Of a stretch of 60,000 bases of DNA, positions 49,901 to 60,000 are shown piece after piece. Within the stretch, counting starts at the first letter, position 1, and each line of letters begins with the position of its first letter. The DNA comes from Apostichopus japonicus (Eukaryota > Echinodermata > Holothuroidea > Aspidochirotida > Stichopodidae), in NCBI RefSeq assembly GCF_037975245.1, contig NC_092574.1:19253713-19313712 (forward strand), in the 5' to 3' direction. The translations under genes were made by a program, and so were the position numbers. The notes under the pieces were generated by a model that was not told the origin of the DNA, made no database searches, and was given only the letters and a program-made list of their open reading frames with translations.

Positions 49901-50067
49901 TAACTTCAAAACATTTTTTACAAAATCACTTCAATATAAGTTGAACAAATACCTTTTCAAACTATACCGGTTTTAGGCAATCTGGATATTTCTACAAGTT
50001 TCCATGAGTTATATTATTCTGATCTCTACATGTTTTTTGCAGGTTGAAGCACTACAGTAGCTACTGA
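40962..50067 (+). CDS. UTP18: UTP18, U3 snoRNP-associated WD40 protein of the small-subunit processome
   Basis: Thirteen coding exons: 40962-41171, 41359-41450, 41591-41644, 42300-42370, 43286-43428, 43732-43815, 44213-44384, 45226-45326, 45940-46030, 47114-47237, 47942-48113, 49223-49365, 50043-50067. All borders are AG/GT, and the phases add up to 493 codons plus TGA (human about 556). The N terminus is basic and charged. Residues 42-48 (YLESKVF) match the family LEELVFG motif. An acidic DSDDESEEE (143-151) precedes RRTGTYLTSSASLPKG (158-173), the UTP18 signature. WD40 repeats fill about 190-490 (VYVWDVNNRRC at 344-354, TAIDFSPNSGYLCLG in exon 12). The end is RLKHYSSY. In yeast and human, Utp18 is part of UtpB, needed for 18S rRNA maturation in the nucleolus. 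The frame stays open from the ATG back to the acceptor at 40948, so translation could start in an upstream exon. The protein is shorter than the human one at its N terminus. Confidence 0.95.
44363..44985 (+). repeat. Four tandem copies of the UTP18 exon 7 end plus its donor
   Basis: The unit begins with the last 22 nt of exon 7 (CACAAGATCCCTCAAATCAA and AG), continues through the donor GTAACTAGACGAATATG and about 125 nt of intron, and then repeats. Units start at 44363, 44514, 44665 and 44825 (periods 151, 151, 160). Copies 1 and 2 are nearly identical; copies 3 and 4 share their own variants (GTATGGTTGTTGTATGG). Donors lie at 44385, 44536, 44687 and 44847. Confidence 0.95.
48675..49022. mobile_element. 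Foldback element, copy B, in UTP18 intron 11
   Basis: It starts TATACAAATAATGAATGG and ends GGTGTTGTATA, collinear with copy A at 38.65 kb. The central stem is partly deleted: the left arm through TTCGTTGAAAGATG is kept, and most of the right arm is lost. The right part (CCCATGGTTCTATTTCATAG to GACCAGAATACAATTAGG) is almost identical to copy A. Confidence 0.85.
48820..48876 (+). repeat. Four tandem copies of a 15-bp unit
   Basis: ACAGACAGGTTTTGA is repeated from 48820, 48835, 48850 and 48865 inside foldback copy B. Copy A has a single version at the matching place (GAACAGACATGTTTCTC), so the array expanded after the copies separated. Confidence 0.9.
49023..49150. mobile_element. Foldback element, internally deleted copy C
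   Basis: It follows copy B directly. It keeps the left end (TATACAAATAAATGAATGG to TGTTCCATTCAACGAGGC) joined to the right end (ACAATTGACCAATCAAATGA to GGTGTTGTATAA). The middle is missing. Confidence 0.8.
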
Positions 50068-51084
50068 ACCATTCTCACGTAGAAGCCGACCATAACTGGA
50101 TGAACTTCCCCTTGAAGGGTTTTCATTAAACCCTCTTCTATGCGGCTGAACGAAGACTTCGCTGCAGACCTCCATCAGACTCAACTGTCAGAACCAGTAG
50201 GGGATGAGCCTGCAGAACTTCCTGTGGAAGACCACCTCCACAAAACCAGCCGTCCTATTGATGGATGTCACCCTCAGTATCTCCTAATTGGCGTTTGAAA
50301 TATTTAGCGTTTCTGTTAGCCATTTTGTTAGAGCGGAGGTATCTCTTTTGCATAGCTATTCATTCCTTGTTATGTTAAGAGAATATGGTGAAGTTTCACT
50401 TATTCAATTATCACAAGTCTGATATCATTAACTGGCATAAAATGATCTAAACTTTTGAGCAAAATGGAAGAAACATTTCAAGAGGCATGGAGTGTTGCAG
50501 GAAGGGGAAAGGGAGTGGGTGCAGTACAGAACTGTTCTTATCTTCACATGTATGGTTTAGAGTAAAAACCAGAAATGGTCATTTTAATTGAGGAAAGGAG
50601 GAGGGGGTGGGAGGGAATGATGGTGGGAGTTGGGCAAGAGGGAGACAAAATAACAATATTGGGTACCCAAGATATGAAATAGCACATGCTGCACCAAAAT
50701 TGGCATTTCATTTTTCTGTGAGCAGATGATTACATACCCTGGGATGTTTAGGCAGTTACTTCAAGATTGCTTACATTCCGGTGGAATGTGTTATTATCTA
50801 TCGTAAGATACACAAGGTGTCTTAGGGGCACACATTATGTAATAGACGTGTAGACACAATAAAAGTTTGGCAAAGTTTCTAAAGTGCCTTTGAAATTGAA
50901 AGTTTTCAAGATATATCTTATAGATGGTAAATCTTATTGAGTGGCAGAAGTGAGGCACATCTTGTTAATCAAACAGAGGGCATATCTTTAAACTTCTTTT
51001 TTTCAAACTTTGAATGATTTTTTTCTTCTAAAACTATCAATGCAGACAATATTTATATTGAAATGTGTAAGGAAATTAAATAAA
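50068..51084 (+). promoter_or_regulatory. UTP18 3' untranslated region with two poly(A) signals
   Basis: Candidate AATAAA signals lie at 50858-50863 and 51079-51084, about 0.8 and 1.0 kb after the stop. The region has no further exon. It contains a G-rich purine patch at about 50595-50645. Which signal is used cannot be told from the sequence. Confidence 0.6.
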
Positions 51085-53239
51085 GGTCATGACACAAAGC
51101 ACACGCTGTACTAGTTCTGTTTATTCAGTTGTAATTAATATGAAAGATTTTGTTTAGTTTTATATAACCATATTTAACATTATGAATTATTACATTATTT
51201 AACAAGAGCAATTTTAATTTGATCATAATTGCCCAGAACAAACAATCAGGGTCTGGAGGAAAGGGAGAATATTTCCCCGGGAAATGTTTGAAAACATAGA
51301 TGAGGACAGATTACAATAACTCTAACACATTTAATGTGACATAACCTTCCCAGAAATTGTCTGTAAGTAAATTTTTCGCCAGAAAGAAACCTTTTAACAC
51401 TATGAATGAGAGATCAGAAACACTTTGCACTAAAAGATAGCACCGCACCAAGCAGACCCTGTATGCTTTATATCACCATTGACTTCAACATCTTTACTTT
51501 AATTGTCACAATTTCATTTTTTTTCTTGCTAGATATGCCAGAAAGTCAAATAATGGTCACCCAAAACTAAAACTTACTGTCACCACCCTCAAAGCATTTT
51601 CCTTCATTAACACATTTATTTCTGTAGTATAAAATTCATCAATGTCTGGAAAAGATTTGGAGGGCTTCCAACCTCTAGCAAACTTCAAGCAAAGTACTTT
51701 TGAAAACCTTTTAACCAATTTTGATATGCCAAAGGTTTGGAGACCCTTTGACCCAAGCGAGTGGATTGCAGCAATAACCTCCTATAATGGCTTGCCCGTA
51801 TGTCAACGCTTCCTGTGTTACAATTTTATACAAAATTATTAAGAACAAAAGCTAGCGGAAACTTGGCTCCTAACAATTGTTCCATCGGGAATATATGCGT
51901 GAACTGAACTCACAAACAAACCGAGACATTTGCACATGAACGACATGTAGCATCATGAAGGATCTACCAAAAGCAAGTGGTTTCTTGTTCGACTCAACTT
52001 ACAATGTATTTAGAAGCCCTCTCAAAGGTGAATAGAAACTAATCAAAATTTTTGAGTCATAAGGTTATCAAATCTGCAGAAGAACTACTAATCTTGTGAA
52101 ATATTTCCAATGTCCAAAACAGATCATAGCAAAATATTTAATACCATTTGTCACTTGAAATGTTGAGTCTTCAGCTATTTGAAGATTTGACTTCTGATAA
52201 ACTGTTGTCACAGAATCCTAGAGTGTATTTTGTGTACAAGTCGATCCCTCCTTCCAAAAACTAGACCAAAAAAACCATCAGAAAGTTAACAGTCTTGTTT
52301 AACCTAAAATTCTCTTACAGTATATGATTACTGAATTATTATTATTACTACAGCTCCACACATGCGAATACATCTCATGCAGTTCCCAATTACAACCAAA
52401 TCAAGAATGGAACGTATTCAATATCCAATACTTCCATTTTTGTGATCATTCAATGAAACTTCACATACACTAAATGCTGTAGAATATGTGACAGAAAAGA
52501 GACTAGTGTAACAGTGTGATTTCTGTAAACCGATCAACAGAATTGAAAAGCGTGCAAACTTTTAGAAATATTTACCCCAGATTGTCTGGTTTAGAAATTA
52601 AGAATTTTATCCAGGCAATTCTATTCCAATTAATCATCTTTCAGAACCCAAACCAAGCATATCATAAATTATTGGATGTTTGCAGGCAGCCAGTTGTACT
52701 TAATATATGTATTATGAATATGTAGCCCTTATGCATATGGAACAAGTGAATTCATTAGCATAATTACTCTTATTTTTATGTGTCCAATAATAGGAGAACT
52801 CATTGTGTAATATTGTGTTTCCTTGATGGAAGTTTTATGAGATGTCCATCAATATAGCAGCTTGGTTTCTTATGTAACTTATATAACTTCAGTTGAAGTT
52901 ACACTCTTTCATAAACAATATTATTTCATAGCAAAAATGAATTAATTAACATGTTATCATAGAATTTGATGAACCTCTCACATCCATATGACTCGTCTCC
53001 AAAGAAAACCTTATTTCACTTACCGCAATACAAACTGGAGCAGTTCACAACTTTTCTCCATGTTAGTCTAAAAACGATGAAAATTTTCATCTGATGGACA
53101 GACTTCTCGTATTACACACAATATGGTTAAGTTTTTATGCTGGGTAATATGTAAGTTTATCTTCCCTAACAGTTAGTCAGTGAAACAGAAAGATCACTGC
53201 CTATCTGACTTGCGAGGTAACTTATAAATATAGTTGCTA
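51085..53239. other. Interval between convergent UTP18 and YIPF5
   Basis: No gene recognised; open frames are short and have no domain. Part of it could be 3' untranslated sequence of YIPF5, which is transcribed leftward. TTTATT (AATAAA on the minus strand) occurs for example at about 51119. Confidence 0.4.
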
Positions 53240-53433
53240 GCGCCGGTTTGTGGCTGCACCCTATGGGAAGTCCCCCGGGAGACACGTGGTTGTGGTGCCC
53301 CAGGAGAGATTGATTGAATTGCGCACACTTTGGCGTGTAGGTGTGACAAGTTACCAATGACCAAGGCTAAGTTGTCAGCGCGGCGAGACTTTATTGTTAG
53401 TTGCGCTATATAAGAACTGAAAATTATTATTAT
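53240..53433 (+). mobile_element. SINE-like element with GCGCTATATAAGAACTG tail
   Basis: Locally GC-richer block ending GCGCTATATAAGAACTG and then an (ATT)n-like tail at 53421-53433. This end structure is common to tRNA-derived SINEs of aquatic invertebrates. The body contains GTGGTGCCCCAGGAGAGATT and GCACACTTTGGCG. The left boundary is uncertain. It lies 0.3 kb past the YIPF5 stop codon, in reverse orientation to that gene. Confidence 0.65.
53390..53395 (-). promoter_or_regulatory. Candidate YIPF5 poly(A) signal inside the SINE
   Basis: TTTATT on the plus strand is AATAAA for the minus-strand YIPF5 transcript, 372 bases after its stop codon. It is the first such hexamer downstream that I could find. 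Confidence 0.35.
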
Positions 53434-53766
53434 CTGCACCTTCTCATTCATCTGAATATATAAATATGTAACAGATACTGTGCACAATGCACATGAGACT
53501 TGTCTTCTTAGACATGACCAATACGTGACGCTCTTCACACACTAAGCACACAAGACTTATATATAGTACTCTGTGGAGAGTTGAGATGGTCATTCACAAG
53601 AGCCTCATGTTGTCATAAATAGCAGATCTATTATAGTTGCTTTCAAAAAGGTAAAATCAAAGCAACTTTTAACTTTTTAACTCATCATGACACAGAGTAG
53701 GGCATCTTTGGCTGACAAAATTGTTTGATTTCGTATCGAGAAGTTTTCGTGGATCATCGATTCACT

Positions 53767-59160
<5,394 letters not shown>

Positions 59161-60000
59161 CTGCAAAAATAAATCAAACATTGTTAAACGAAACAGTCAT
59201 AAGAACCCTGCACATACATCGTAAGGGAGATGTCATGTCCAGAGAAAGTAGTTGCCCAGTCTATATCAGATGAAACAAAACTCATATAAATGAGATGCTA
59301 CTGTTCAGATGAGAAAGGGACTATGATAGTCAAAATACTGTAAGTCTAAGTGTAACAGTATTAATAAGGTTTGCAACTGAAATGCATGATAGGAGATTGA
59401 ACATGAATGTAATGTCTCATACCAAAAAAGAATAGTTCATATAGCAACAAAACCTTGAAGCTCAAAATCAAAGATTCAATATTTTCAATGGTCTGTTTCT
59501 CCACAAACAATGAGAAGATGTCTTCTATACATAGAAAATTGATTCTCAATACAATTTATAACACAGAAGAATCAATTGCACAATACTACCAACCAACTTT
59601 CACAACAGGAATATTCACTGCAATCTATGCCACTGAATAGGAAAACTTTACACTGAAAACAAAACTTAAACAACAACTTTATTATGCTATTTCATCACAT
59701 CAAAACCCGATGACTACAAAATGTGTGTGTGGCATAGGGTGAGTGGTAGCAACCTAACGTCACATTATAGCTCATAGTTACTTTCAACAATGGTCCATCT
59801 CAGTCACTACTGCTTCGTTGGAGACAAGAGGATGTCCACTAAATTGCTTTAGTAATTTTCTGGGATTATTATAAATAATCTAGAGATGTTTTCACTAACC
59901 TACTTCCGATTTGACTTCAAGCTTTGTAGGCACGTTTAGTGTGCCGATACATTTTTGCCTTGATGGTATACAATACTTTTTTTGTGAGTAAACATTTCAA
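59161..60000. other. YIPF5 intron continuing to the right edge
   Basis: It should contain or lead to the YIPF5 start exon. I searched the minus strand for an ATG exon ending in the needed phase (two bases before the split codon at 59160) and saw none that I trust. No repeat was recognised. Confidence 0.4.

Overview
This is an animal (metazoan) nuclear window. Genes are split by introns of about 0.1 to 5 kb with GT/AG junctions, intergenic DNA is AT-rich, and there are many SINE-like, hAT-like and foldback repeats plus long poly-G/poly-C runs. Four protein-coding genes could be built exon by exon, and in each one the reading phase carries across every junction. The proteins are close to vertebrate ones but the repeats are not vertebrate-like. 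My best guess is an invertebrate deuterostome, perhaps an echinoderm such as a sea cucumber; that is inference, not something the sequence proves.

Layout. 0.7-2.1 kb, minus strand: the first three coding exons of a sorting nexin with two N-terminal membrane helices and the start of a PXA domain (SNX25/SNX14-like); the rest lies off the left edge. 2.1-24.8 kb: no gene that I could support, but a SINE at 8.9 kb, a 1,660-bp non-autonomous hAT element with a perfect 8-bp target duplication at 10.2-11.8 kb, a MITE at 13.7 kb, and minisatellites near 20.6 and 21.7 kb. 24.8-32.6 kb, minus strand: a complete five-exon UBL3 gene (118 aa, C-terminal CVVL prenylation box). 32.6-41 kb: a repeat-rich interval with an inverted pair of one SINE family, a 54-bp minisatellite, a pol III A/B-box relic, a broken non-LTR retrotransposon ORF1 with zinc knuckles, and a foldback element with a perfect 47-bp stem. 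41.0-50.1 kb, plus strand: UTP18, 13 coding exons, 493 aa, with its end at 50,067. 53.8-59.2 kb, minus strand: YIPF5, five exons covering the protein from its Tyr-rich N-terminal region to the stop; the initiating exon was not found.

The genes are not an operon. They are separate housekeeping genes: membrane trafficking (sorting nexin, YIPF5), membrane-anchored ubiquitin-like sorting (UBL3) and ribosome biogenesis (UTP18). UBL3 and UTP18 are head to head about 8.3 kb apart; UTP18 and YIPF5 converge tail to tail, 3.7 kb between stop codons.

The most unusual structure is in UTP18 intron 7. The last 22 nt of exon 7, its splice donor and about 130 nt of intron are repeated in tandem four times, placing three extra copies of the donor just downstream of the real one. 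I found no evidence of a wholly new molecular system; the other notable items are mobile-element structures.
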